Positions 12,266 to 22,795 of a stretch of DNA of 64,000 nt are shown here, in pieces. The number at the start of each line of letters is the position of its first letter. Within the stretch, counting starts at the first letter, position 1. The stretch lies in contig CM022671.1 in assembly GCA_012295275.1 (NCBI GenBank), positions 9,597,212-9,661,211 of the forward strand. Reading direction: 5' to 3'. The DNA is from Chrysomallon squamiferum. Lineage: Eukaryota; Mollusca; Gastropoda; Neomphalida; Peltospiridae. The position numbers were made by a program, and so were the translations under genes. The notes beneath the pieces were generated by a model. It did not search any database. It was not told the DNA's origin and saw nothing but the letters and a program-made list of their open reading frames with translations.

Positions 12266-12986
12266 CAGTGGCTGATCCAGTGGAGGTGAATTTGCTTCTT
12301 TTCTTTTTAACGTTCATTCCAAATATAATGATTGAATTTTAGGAAATTAACTAAGTCACTCAAAATACATTAAACATGATATGTCACAGACACCTATAAG
12401 TTATTTGTATCTGTGACATTTAATAATTTCATATTAACCATAACAGTGTTGCCAATGTACAACACAAAACAACTTATTGACATCATTTTTTCCAACTGAA
12501 ATTTGTTGTATTTTAATTACAACTGCTGGAAACCTGGTGCATAATGTACTTTTCATAGCTGAAAGTACAATGAAAAGAAGCCTGTGATATTTCAGGTGAG
12601 AAATAGTATCTATCTGCCTACATTTCTTGGATATGACACATGCATCGAAACCAGTTTTGTGGCTTTGCACCACACCACATGCTGAGTCCTTGCTGCTTGA
12701 CTAATTAATGAATCACCTGCAGTTCCTGTTCTCTTTTATTCTTCTTTTATTACTTTTGCCACATAAATCACGTTAACATACTGACTTTGCTACCAGTTAT
12801 TGGTGCATACCCAAAGTGTTTGCGACAATCTAACTGATCTAACATTATCAGCATTCATTAGAAGGAGAAAAAGTTTCAATTGTTACTTTAAATCACAACT
12901 TGGCAAAATATGTGCATCTTTGGGAAACAACTGGACTCCCAGTCCAGCCACCACCAACCCTTATTTTATTTCTGGATATGCCACTG
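12266..12986. mobile_element. Probable non-autonomous DNA transposon with 15-bp TIRs
   Basis: The left end CAGTGGCTGATCCAG and the reverse complement of the right end, CAGTGGCATATCCAG, match at 13 of 15 positions. Both ends are flanked by TA, which could be a TA target-site duplication of the Tc1/mariner sort; no 8-bp duplication is seen. The 721-bp interior has two short open frames (12,434-12,673 minus and 12,800-13,018 plus) with no transposase motif that I recognise. Its GC is higher than its flanks. Confidence 0.55.
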
Positions 12987-13144
12987 TATTGGTTATTCCT
13001 ATGTTTTGCAGTGATTAAACTGGTTATTCCTGATGTTTGATGCTAGAAACTGTGAAACCATAAAGTATCTCTCATATCAGATATTTCTTTACTTTAATCA
13101 ATGGGATATTATAATCTTTAAGATTATTTAAGCTATTTCAAACT

Positions 13145-13400
13145 ATGTTCTGGGAAATCAATAGGGGCCCTTTACTGGAATCCTGGGACACAGAATTAAA
13201 ATAGACAAGTAAATATCTAATGAAAAATTAAATTAATAAATAAAATAATGTTTAGAAAAAAATAAAAAAAAAATAAAATAAAATAAAATAAAATAACATT
13301 TAAAATATTTAAAATATAAAATAAAAAATCATCAGCATTCACAATGAAATTAGAAAGAGGAAATGAGAGAAACTAGACTGATCACACATCACTCTTGTGT
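13145..13400. repeat. Third, diverged copy of the 5.5/5.8-kb repeat
   Basis: Shares TTCTGGGAA near 13,151, a CACAGAATTAAAATAGAC block and, further on, an ATTAGAAAGAGGAAATGAGA block with 5540-5750. An AAAAT-rich insertion lies between the conserved blocks (13,255-13,330). Confidence 0.65.
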
Positions 13401-13928
13401 GATGCATGTATATAATTCTGAAGTTCTCCATATTATTTTATCTATGTTTATAATATAAGGCACACATGAGAAATGGGCTGGAGATCAATATAAACTTTTT
13501 ATAAAATTCTGAAATTGTTTCTCCCATCTGTGCCTATTACCAAGTTTAAATCTCGTGAAAAGTTCATTTTTATATAAATAAATATCATTCCAGTGCAAGA
13601 CCCTCAAGAATATTAAATGTAATAGAGGTGTCTAAGCTAAATGTCAAATACTTGATTAGCCATTGGCTATCATCCAGGGTAAGGAACCCTTAGATCAGTC
13701 TGTATTCTGACACAATGGCTTTCAGACTGACAGTTCCAGATGAAACAACAGTGTGAGCTTACACAAACATTCAGTGATAAAAAGTTAAAAATAAAAGAAT
13801 TTTTTTTTTTTTTTATTTAAAAAAAAAAAAAAATAAAAATAAAGTAAAGTTGATACATCATAACAAATGTAACAATACTAATATTATAAAATTCATTGTT
13901 CTAACAAAAAATATATTTGTTCACTTAC

Positions 13929-14077
13929 AGAGCCATACAGAAATGAATCAATGAATCTCAAGTCACAAGTTTTGATAATGTCCTTTTTCTTCCACTTTTC
14001 TTTTCTTGTATTCTCTGCCTGCATGCATTCTTTTTTGTTGATGGCTTTCAAATGATTGTCTTCAATCCTTAAAATAA
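13929..14077 (-). CDS. Putative internal exon, minus strand, unrecognised lysine-rich protein
   Basis: On the minus strand a pyrimidine-rich TTTTTCTTTTGCTAG acceptor precedes 149 bases that are open in one frame and end at a strong donor, GGCTCT|GTAAGTGA. The exon enters in phase 1 and leaves in phase 0, giving 49 full codons, including EDNHLKAINKKECMQ, ENTRKEKWKKKDIIK and DLRFIDSFLYGS. It is hydrophilic, basic and possibly helical. The exon at 14,864-14,894 ends in the matching phase, supporting a common transcript. I do not recognise the family, and no start or end of the gene was found. Confidence 0.5.
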
Positions 14078-14614
14078 CTAGCAAAAGAAAAATATTCTTA
14101 TTGTAAGTATAACAATTATTAGCAAATTGCAACAATTCTAAAATTAAAATATAAATAAATTAAAAGCATTTTCTCCATCTTTAAAATATATTATAAAAAT
14201 ACAAATCGTTTTTTAAATATTACTGACTTCATTCAATTACCCAGTAATTATTCATTTTATTTTATTATATTTTATAATATTGTTCAGCTTGAAAAAAAAA
14301 TGTTGGATATTAATGTAATACAAAATAGAAATCATATGTTATTACATGATTTACTGTGCAGTATTAAATCTGCATTTCCAGAAGCTTTCATCAACCATTT
14401 CTTCATTTTGCTGCTCTGAAGTTGTTTTTTATTTCTGCAATAAGACTAAAAACACAAAATCAATTAGTTATAAAATGTCCATTTGAAGTAAATAAATGCA
14501 GCTTGAAATGTTTTTCAGCTATACATGTAAAGTTTAAACCAGAGTTATACTGCACACCATTATGTCCAAAACTAGATTATAATTACACTATAAAAATCTT
14601 TAGGATGAGGAACT

Positions 14615-14900
14615 GATATTTTAGGATAAGTATCATTCACCTGTCAATTTTTCTAAACTCAGTAATTACTTAGTTTAAACTAAAATTCTGAAAAACTGAA
14701 GGTAAAATATCAAAATACAAAATGGCCAATTTCTTGAAATTTAGACAATATTTCCAAATTAAAAACTGCTGTCTATCTTGTAATATATTAAAAAAAAAAA
14801 AAAGTATGATTATTAGCAAAGTACAAAATTTAATTAATTGTAATTAATCGCAAAGTTACTTACCTACAGGTATGAATGTTTTCATATTTTTCAACTTATG

Positions 14901-14939
<39 letters not shown>

Positions 14940-15224
14940 TTTATCATATTTTTTGGTTAAAATTGACTACCTGGAAAAACTGTCTTATCAGTTCAACTGT
15001 CACTTTGAAAATGAACAATGTCACAAGGTGACAAACAACTCTCAGGCCAAGCCAATGTTCAGGTCTCTATGGAGATTTAATTAAGCAGCTTTGCTAATTA
15101 CATTTAAAGCTGCATCAAACAGTGGCCCATTGTGTTAACCTTTTTTACAATCCAATCAAAAGTTCAGAACAGTTATATCAGTTCAGCTGTACCCGTGATT
15201 ATTATAAGAAGTAAAGCCGAAGTG

Positions 15225-15259
<35 letters not shown>

Positions 15260-15723
15260 AATTATTTATCGCCTTGTTTACCAAATAATAATTAAAAAAA
15301 AAAATAATAATAATAATAATAAATAAAAAATAAATAAAATTATGTATTTACCCATTTAATTTCATTTAGTTCTGAGCTGACACGCGCTATTTTTTCCAGT
15401 GATTTCCAGTAACTTCTGCCATTTTTAGAAAAATGCGCTTGTCTGATACTCCTCTATTATTATCATTAAAGTAATTCATTGCTTCCTAAAAAACTAAAAA
15501 TAAATAAATAATAAATCAATAAATCAATAAATAACAAAAAGAAAGAAACAAATTTAAAAAAAAAGTGAGTTGCCGTTCTTGGTAATATTTTACTAAAAAC
15601 TCATCATGTTTTGCATTACAGTAAATAAACAATATAAAATTTATTGATCATCGGGCATATTAAAAATACAATAAAACTTTTTTATACCATTATTCATTTT
15701 AGTTTCTTTCTTTCTTTTTTTTT

Positions 15724-15761
<38 letters not shown>

Positions 15762-15850
15762 AATTATTATTAAATGCTAATTTTAATAAGTTTTTTTTTT
15801 TTTTTTTTGAATCCGATATTTTTCAGATACATATTTCAGTACATACTGTA
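14615..15850. repeat. Second copy of the window-start segment, with poly-A and ATT expansions
   Basis: Blocks matching 1-700 occur in the same order and orientation, starting from TAGGATAAGTATCATTCA and later an ACTTCTGCCATTTTTAGAAAAA block. The copy is inflated by poly-A runs (about 14,900-14,931 and 15,223-15,258) and an ATT array (15,737-15,772). The overlapping exon at 14,864-14,894 has no counterpart that I could recognise in the first copy. Confidence 0.5.
14864..14894 (-). CDS. Putative small exon upstream of the 13.9-kb exon, minus strand
   Basis: A long poly-T tract ends in CATAAG, followed by 31 bases and a strong donor (CCTGTAG|GTAAGTAA). Read in phase 0 it gives LKNMKTFIPV plus one base. 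That base joins the two leading bases of 13,929-14,077 to make a Val codon and keeps the frame open. The AAG acceptor is a weaker form, so the 5' edge is less certain than the donor. Confidence 0.4.
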
Positions 15851-15934
15851 CAACGATCTAAAAATAGAAATAATTTTTGAATTTTCAATTCACTACCGCA
15901 GACAGTGAATACTCCCCAGACAGTGAAAACGCAC

Positions 15935-15940
<6 letters not shown>

Positions 15941-15991
<51 letters not shown>
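15941..15991. repeat. CA dinucleotide microsatellite
   Basis: About 25 uninterrupted CA units. A second, imperfect CA stretch lies at 17,118-17,163, followed by a GA run at 17,198-17,219. Confidence 0.95.
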
Positions 15992-15995
<4 letters not shown>

Positions 15996-16910
15996 TCTAA
16001 AATCAGAATAACTTGAACGTGTTTGTGCAATAATCCTTTTTAAATTTGTGTCCAGATACAATCTTTAGCTTATTATTAGTCAGCGTAAAATTTTCTAAGC
16101 CATCTAAGTAATAACACGTATTGTTTATTTTTATCAACATTCTTTTTATTTTATTTTTTTATTTTAACTAAAATGGGGCGTTGGATTGGGGCTAAACGAA
16201 CCAGTTTTTCATACGTTTTATTTATGGCAAGGACATAATTCTCCATAACTGTTCCTTAGCCAAGGTAACAAAACCTGATTTTCCAAAACTTTTAATGTCC
16301 TGGAAAACACTGCAACGAATTTCCAAAAATGTCCTGTCATCAGCCAATCCTTAGAGACATTGTAAGTCCAGGTATCTTGTCTGTTGAACAAGTCTAACAA
16401 TGTCATGTCTCTCGTGTCAGATAGTTTCACGAGTTGGTTTGTGATGTTTGTATACGATTTGACTAATTGTAGTAAGACTCAGAACCAACCAGCCCAATTT
16501 GCCCGACATTATTTTAGGGACCTTTTTATTTTTTTATTTTCTTTTATTTATTTTTTTGAATGCTTAATGTATTCTTTGTTTCAAGTTCTATCAGAACACC
16601 CCCAAAAAAAAAAAGAAATTAAAAATGTGTCACCTGATATTTGAAATAAAGGTTTAATGTCAATCAGAAATACGTTGTGGTAGCCGACGCCATATGATTA
16701 TATGTTTCTCAGAATGTGATTTCGTGGATATCGTTCATACATTATTTGTCACGCTCATGGCGTTAATGTAAACAGTCTCAACCATACGAAAGTTCATATA
16801 TAAAGTTAATTTGAATATACAAGATGAAAACTTTTCCCACCCAAAACTGACAGAAAACCTAGAGGCAGAGACTGTGTAAAGTCTCTCGACTATTTCCAAG
16901 AAACGATAAC

Positions 16911-16994
16911 ATGGCTGACAACATCGCTGCACCTCTAGTTAGCAGTAAAACCTGTTGCTTAGCTCATAAAATATCAGGACAGATAGATGATATG
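16911..16994 (+). CDS. Putative first coding exon of a plus-strand gene (galectin-like C-terminus downstream)
   Basis: The sequence around 16,200-17,000 is less AT-rich than its flanks. An ATG at 16,911 (GATAACATGGCTGAC) opens 28 codons, MADNIAAPLVSSKTCC then LAHKISGQIDDM, ending at a donor ATG|GTAATG in phase 0. The next candidate exon begins in phase 0 and reads on without a stop. No signal peptide is evident. I chose this ATG because it has purines at -3 and +4 and no upstream in-frame extension looks conserved. The minus-strand frame over the same bases has no supporting signal. Confidence 0.5.
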
Positions 16995-17564
16995 GTAATG
17001 ATAATATTGTAGATTCTTCTGACTATTTCCAGACTTGGTCCGAAAATTCATAGTGAATTAAGAAACTGTCTCATGAGACACCTCGCCAGTTAAAACCAGA
17101 CATACTTGCACACAGCGCACACACACAAACACACGCACACACACAAAAACACACACACACACAGCCATCATGTTAAATCACTCTATTTGAAAAACAACAG
17201 AGAGAGAGAGAGAGAGAGAATGTTATAAACAAACAATAGCTATTTATATTTCTCTCTGTCTCTCTCTCTCTTTATATATATATATAGTAATAGTGCTGCA
17301 GTACAAACATTAAAAACAGTTTGACTTCCACTCATTTTATGTGAAGCACTGTTATATCAAAACAACACATGGCTTTCTGATTAATTACTTTTGTTTTCAA
17401 ACTAATTTTGTAGCAAGGTCATCGGACAGAACTCAAACTGTTCATCTCACACTAATTATGATTTTCGCTTGAGTACAATAAACCAAGTGCTTGTTGCATA
17501 GTCATCATACTTTTCTTTAAGATAAAGCAGATTTTCATGTTAATCATCGCCGGGTTTTTTTCAG

Positions 17565-17614
17565 ATCATAGAAACTCGGGAATACCACAAAGATGATAAG
17601 AAATGTCTGTACAG
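17565..17614 (+). CDS. Putative exon 2 of the same plus-strand gene
   Basis: A strong acceptor (CGGGTTTTTTTCAG) precedes 50 bases ending at CTGTACAG|GTTAGT. In phase 0 it reads IIETREYHKDDKKCLY plus two bases. It is hydrophilic and charged. The phase fits the exon before it and the exon after it (18,859). Confidence 0.5.
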
Positions 17615-18358
17615 GTTAGTACAAAAATACATTTAGTACAATTGTAATATTGTTTAGTGTTCTGTAAGACAGGATAGTAGTGTATACAACGGTTTTCCTT
17701 ATATTAATTGGGCAGCTGAACCAAAAAGGATACATCGTTTTATTTTATTAGAATTTTTATTCAGTTAAATAATTTTTTTTTTTTTTTTACATATTTAATA
17801 AAATCAGATAATTAAAACTTAAATATAAAAATAACAATTATTAATAAGAAAAACTCACAACTCATCTTGCAATTCTAACACTCACACAGTCACGCACACA
17901 CTCACTCTTTTATTAGTTGGTTTGCGAGATATTGAAAATTAACATCAGTACAGTACAGGGCACTGGTATTTCAACTGATTATCACACAGAGTTAGCTAAC
18001 TTTTGCTTTTTATACTTGTCGGTAAATTCATCTATGTTTTAGGAACAATAACAATTATGTACGGTTTTAAAATATTTCTTTAACTAAATATTTGAATAAT
18101 TTAACCATGTTTATTTATTTTCAGCTTTTTAATTAAACTATTACAGCTTTTGAAGATTTTTTTTGTCTAGTCTGTTGAAGAAAAGTCTGAAGATTTGTGT
18201 TCTTATTTTTATTTTTTCCTGCATTCTGTTCAGTTTTCAGGGTCGTTAAGGAAACAGTCACCTCGTTTTGTCATCTTTATATTTAGACCAGAGAAGCTTT
18301 TTCGTCTGAGTGGTTTAAACCATGAATATTAATCAGTAATCAGTATAATATTAATCAG

Positions 18359-18467
<109 letters not shown>

Positions 18468-18858
18468 ACGTGTCTTGAGCGAAATCTTTCACAATAATCA
18501 GTGCTTGGGTGGGATGTTATAATTTATTTTCCTCTGACAAATCTTTAAAATTTCCTCATCACTTTGTAGACTAGTTTATTTGGTCTAATAGTGTCATACT
18601 GATGATAAATTTGATAAATATCATAAACGTATAAATTACTAAAAATCTGTGCTTGAAACTCTTCTTTCCGTTTCTAGTTTTTATCAGACTGCTGAACACG
18701 GTGTTTTTAAATTGTTGTAAAATTCTTCTGCACAGTATGCAGCCATTTCTAAGTCTGATTTTATTAAACCACCAAATTAATTCTATCATACCCCAAAATG
18801 TTTCAGAATTTCATGTATTTTGTTTTCAGGGTTGAACTTTACTTAAGTATAATTTCAG

Positions 18859-18923
18859 AATGTTAATGAAACAAAAGAAAATAGATTGTCTGCAAAAAAG
18901 TTTGAGTGATTGTGAAGCAAAAT
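18859..18923 (+). CDS. Putative exon 3, lysine-rich segment
   Basis: Acceptor AAGTATAATTTCAG and donor AAAAT|GTAAGTCA bracket 65 bases. After one base completing an Arg codon, it reads [15 protein letters not shown] then SDCEAK, ending in phase 1. With exon 2 this makes a charged, probably helical stretch. The donor lies only about 10 bases before a 119-base CT repeat. The next open exon (19,154) does not accept phase 1, so an exon may be missing here or the gene may be damaged. Confidence 0.5.
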
Positions 18924-18929
18924 GTAAGT

Positions 18930-19055
<126 letters not shown>

Positions 19056-19153
19056 CATGGATTTCAGTTCAAGCAGTTTTCTATTTCAGAATATAACATT
19101 TCATGGAATATGAAAATATTAACTTGAATTTGCTTTCCGTATCTCTCATGTAG

Positions 19154-19350
19154 ACGACTGGTGCACCAACAAGTGAGGACAACAATGGCGTAGTGTTGCT
19201 CACATCACATCACAGAACTGCGGCACTGACCTGCAGTCAGTTATATCGTTTATTTGGAACTGACAGTGAGATAACTTCTCAGCAGACTGAACAGTGGTCA
19301 TCAGTTGATGGAGCGTGTAAACAGGTCGAATGGGAAGATGAAGTGGTAAG
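19154..19350 (+). CDS. Putative exon, unrecognised
   Basis: The sequence after CTCTCATGTAG is open for 65 codons in one frame and ends at a GTAATT donor (19,351); an alternative GTAAGG donor is at 19,346. It includes TSEDNNGVVLLTSHHRTAA, SQLYRLFGTDSEITSQ and DGACKQVEWEDEVVR. With the GTAATT donor it ends in phase 2, which is what the next exon (19,797) needs. The part around LFGTDSEITSQQTEQW resembles linker regions of GST-C-like domains in some tRNA synthetases, but the match is weak and I do not assign it. The 5' boundary is uncertain. Confidence 0.45.
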
Positions 19351-19398
19351 GTAATTTTAAATAAACAAGTAAACACTGAACTCAAGTTTTGTAATATA

Positions 19399-19645
19399 AC
19401 AATGAGATGATACTCTACCGCAGCTATTACTACTGCTACTACTATTACTAATTCAATTTCAGTTCAATTTATTTATTTGACAGAGTCAGCATGACTATAA
19501 ACACAAAACAGACAAAAATACAGAAATAAAACAGAAACAGTTGTATAATAGGATACAGTATACAAATACAGGGGAAAAAATTAAACGTAAGAATTAGGAT
19601 AATAAAAATATAAACATATATGTAGTTACTAATAAAATTATATAA
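19399..19645 (-). repeat. Dispersed repeat, copy 1 (inverted relative to 28.06-28.34 kb)
   Basis: Reverse complement of 28,060-28,335, including a TTTATAGTCATGCTGACT block and an AATAAATAAA tail. The layout suggests the 3' tail of a retroposed element. It lies in the intron after the 19,154-19,350 exon. Confidence 0.75.
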
Positions 19646-19796
19646 TTACACACACACAAACTAAGTAAATAAATAAATAAATAAATAAATATATTGGCAT
19701 CACACATATGGTTAAGGATGATGGATTATTTGAGATGGAGATGTGATCTGTGTACTGTATGTTGGTGATGTGTGTGTTGATCAGCTCTTCTTTCAG

Positions 19797-19980
19797 AGAG
19801 CGGATTCTGACATCTACAGCACTGTATTTCGTGCTGGAGCTTGCTAGTGACTATCCAGTTGGTGCAGTTTCACTTCCATTACAGACTGCTCACGTTTTAG
19901 AAGCCCTGCTACCTCAAAAATGTCGTCCGACTCTTAACGTATCAATAAAAGTCACTCTAACTTGTGCAGCTGCCATAAAC
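19797..19980 (+). CDS. Putative exon, possible N-terminal strands of a galectin-like domain
   Basis: The acceptor CAGCTCTTCTTTCAG precedes an open frame whose first base completes an Arg codon. It reads ERILTSTALYFVLELASDY, then VGAVSLPLQTAHVLEALL, then RPTLNVSIKVTLTCAA. The last part resembles the first beta strands of a galectin domain ('PG..V.I.G...'). Donors at 19,981 (GTGAAA, phase 0) or 19,939 (GTATCA, phase 0) are possible. Neither joins in frame to an exon starting at 21,361; both would join one starting at 21,509. Confidence 0.4.
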
Positions 19981-20179
19981 GTGAAATTATTTTCCATTTT
20001 GATATTATACTTTATATAGATAAAACCGGGAAAAGAACCAATGGACAAGCGCCTACTCAGTACAAATCGGTAGCATAATATGAGCAAATAATAAAAAATA
20101 AAAAAAAAAGCGTAGATACCTACTCAATTAATGAAAGCATAATTGCAAATTTTACCCAGGAAAGTAATCATATAACAGT

Positions 20180-20690
20180 TTTAAATATACAAGTTCTCTG
20201 GCTTTAAATATACAAGTACTCTAGTTTTAAATATACAAGTAAACACTGAACTCTAGTTTTAAATATACAAGTAAACACTGTACTCTGGTTTAAATATACA
20301 AGTAAACACTGTACTCTAGTTTTAAATATACAAGTAAACACTGTACTCTAGTTTTAAATATATAAGTAAACACTGTACACTGGTTTAAATATACAAGTAT
20401 AATTTGTACTGTAGTCTTAAATATACAAGTAAACACTGTTCTCTAGTCTTAAATATAAAAGTAAACACTGTACTCTAGTTTTAAATATAAAAGTAAACAC
20501 TGTACTCTAGTTTAAATATACAAGTAAACACTGTACTCTAGTTTTAAATATACAAGTAAACACTGTTCTCTAGTCTTAAATATAAAAGTAAACACTGTAC
20601 TCTAGTTTTAAATATACAAGTAAACACTGTTCTCTAGTCTTAAATATAAAAGTAAACACTGTACTCTAGTTTTAAATATACGTATTATTA
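20180..20690. repeat. 32-bp minisatellite
   Basis: About 16 units of roughly TACTCTAGTTTTAAATATAC plus AAGTAAACACTG. A lone copy sits at about 19,354-19,390, overlapping the 5' splice site of the preceding exon, and decayed copies continue at 21,020-21,290. Each unit contains ACAAGTAAAC, which resembles a weak 5' splice site. No coding signal. Confidence 0.9.
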
Positions 20691-21360
20691 CACATGCAGT
20701 GAGAATCAATAAAAATTAACTGAATCAGAGTAAGATATTAGAAGAATAACTATGCCTGACATTAAAGAGGATAAGTAGAAAAAATGTAATTAAATATTAT
20801 ATTATGTCTGAGATACACTGGTTCCTGATACAGGGATAAACACAAATGTAATATCATATTGTTTTTTTTTTTAAATCTCTTAGCGTTATACATCATGTAA
20901 AAATTAATAAAGACATTGTAGTATGCATGTAGTAATTTTATTTATATGTCACAAAGAATGTAGTAAATAATTGTGGTTTGTAAATATTTAAAAACAGTTA
21001 ATATATAAATAAACAATATACTGTAGTTTTAAATATACAGGTAAACACTGTACTCTTGTTTTAAACATTTATGTAAACACTATATATTAGTCTTAAAATA
21101 AATAAAGTGCTCTAATTTTAAATATACCGGTAAACATTGTACACTAGTTAAAATATACATGTAAAACACTGCATTATAGTTTTAGATATAAAAGTATATA
21201 TATTCTATTTTTAAATATACATGCAAACACTGTACTGTTTTAAATATACAAGAAAGCACTATTCTCTAGTTCTAAAATAAACATATAAAAATAGTACAGG
21301 TCAAATTTGTATTTGTATTTATTATTATAATTATTTTTAAATTTTTTTCATTTGTCAAAG

Positions 21361-21559
21361 CTTGATGCTCATAATGGCTTCCAATGATTTTGTACTCCTG
21401 AATATGTTTATCGTGTTTCAAAATGACCCCATGGAATATGTTACATACTCTTTTTTTGTTGGCAATAGGTTGAATTCAGTTCATGAGGCATCTTCATTTC
21501 CTTTCCAGAAAGATATTACCTTTGAGATGAGAGCCGTTGTTGATGGAAACACTTTTAAG
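21361..21559 (+). CDS. Exon encoding the centre of a galectin-like domain
   Basis: The frame open from 21,341 to a strong donor (TTTTAAG|GTAAGT) reads ASNDFVLLNMFIVFQNDP, MEYVTYSFFVGNRLNSV, then SSFPFQKDITFEMRAVVD and GNTFK. The order F-x-V-x-F, NDP, V-x-Y-x-F, FPF-x-(K/R), FEM and FK-V matches the core of galectin carbohydrate-recognition domains, which bind beta-galactosides. The usual H-x-N-x-R and W-x-x-E-x-R sugar-contact positions are not conserved (SFFVGNR, VHEAS), so sugar binding is doubtful. The 5' edge is uncertain: 21,361 (after CAAAG), 21,469 or 21,509 (after TTTCCAG) are possible, and only 21,509 is phase-compatible with the exon at 19,797. Confidence 0.55.
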
Positions 21560-21591
21560 GTAAGTAACTCTCTGCTTCTGTCTGTCAAATA

Positions 21592-22560
21592 ATGATAACA
21601 GCAACAACAAATAACAATAACAACCAAAAGAACAAGAACAATCACAGCAACCACAACAACAGCAAAAAAACAACAACAATGATAACAATAACAATGACAA
21701 GAACAATAATAACAACTATAATAGCAATTATAAGAACTACAACATCAATAAAAATAACAACAACAATAATAAAGACAATGACAACAATAATAACACATAT
21801 AACAACAATAACAACAACAGTAACAATAATTACAATAACAACAACTGTGGCAACAACAATAACAATAATAAACAGGAGGATGGCTTACTCCTATTTTCAT
21901 CCCTAGTTGTAACACTCTGTGTTTGTATTCATGATCTGTGTTTATTTTGGTCTACTGATTCACTTTTGTTAGGTTTGTATATTTACTAATGTTTTGTGTC
22001 TTGTCTTATATGTTTCTGGTATTAAATGTGTTTTGTGTTATATATGTCTGATGTTAGGTGTATCGAATGTTTGATTGTTTTGTGTTGCGAGTGTCTGTCA
22101 TATAGTGTTATATCTTGTGTTATATGTTTCTTGTGTAGGTTTCTCTGGTGTTATGTCTCTGATGTTATATTTGAATGGTGTTATGTTTGTATTGTGCTAT
22201 GTCAGTCTTGTGTCTGTGTCAGGTGTGAGTGTGTTATGTGTGACGTTAACTGTGTTGTGCATTATATTATCTGGTGTTATTATTCATATTATATATATGA
22301 ATGTTTTATATGGTGTTATGCTTGTGTTATGTGTGCATTGTGTTATAATGTGAGTGTGTTTCATCATGTGCTGGGTCTTATCTTAGTGTTATCTAAGTGT
22401 TTTTGGTTAGGCAACTCTAGTATTATATGTGTCTGCTGTTATTATATCCATCTGTATTCAATATCTGTGTCTGGTGATATGTAAGCATTAGGTTTTATGT
22501 TGGTATGACTCATGTAAGTGTTGGGTACATTTTTTTGGTGTTCTGTTTTTAGTTTGGTTG
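21592..22560 (+). repeat. Intron with AAC/AAT-rich and degenerate GTGTTAT repeats
   Basis: 21,592-21,880 is an imperfect ACA/ATA trinucleotide tract. 22,000-22,560 is a cryptic repeat dominated by TGTGTTATGTGT-like words. Both give long open frames of biased composition that I reject as genes. The stretch lies between the two well-matched galectin-like exons. Confidence 0.7.
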
Positions 22561-22621
22561 ATTGATATTAACTCTTCTGAGTTTTATTTTCCTTAATATA
22601 TATATATTATTTTTCTTCCAG

Positions 22622-22741
22622 GTTACTGTTGATGGTAATAACCCTTTTGATGATATAACATTAGCAGTTCCAGTAGAAGATTTCTCTGTACTGGCAATAT
22701 TTGGTGAAATACTCATTCAAGAACTGAAATTTATATACTAA
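22622..22741 (+). CDS. Terminal exon of the galectin-like gene
   Basis: Acceptor ATTTTTCTTCCAG precedes 39 codons and a TAA stop. It joins 21,559 in phase 0, reading VTVDGNNPFDDITLAVPVE then DFSVLAIFGEILIQELKFIY. This fits the last galectin strands: V-x-V-(N/D)G, then a polar turn, the (I/V)P-(L/V) turn, and L-x-I-x-G(D/E)-x-x-(I/L)-x-x-(V/L)-x-F. An intron directly before the 'V-x-V-(N/D)G' strand is plausible for galectins. The HR pair normally near 'P-x-x-x-Y-x-HR-(I/V)P' is absent. Best read as a galectin-fold protein that may not bind galactosides. Confidence 0.6.
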   Translation, partial: VTVDGNNPFDDITLAVPVEDFSVLAIFGEILIQELKFIY

Positions 22742-22760
22742 GATAATTATATGCAAAAAA

Positions 22761-22795
<35 letters not shown>

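Noticed and set aside
16735-16932. Minus-strand gene overlapping the putative first exon
   Set aside because: No start context, splice signals or recognisable motif. The plus-strand start exon explains the region better.
19154-19980. N-terminal GST-like domain of a methionyl-tRNA synthetase
   Set aside because: Similarity is limited to a few positions and no catalytic-domain exons follow. The downstream exons look galectin-like instead.
21592-22484. Long plus-strand frames rich in Thr/Asn or Cys/Val
   Set aside because: They arise from AAC/AAT and GTGTTAT simple sequence within an intron.
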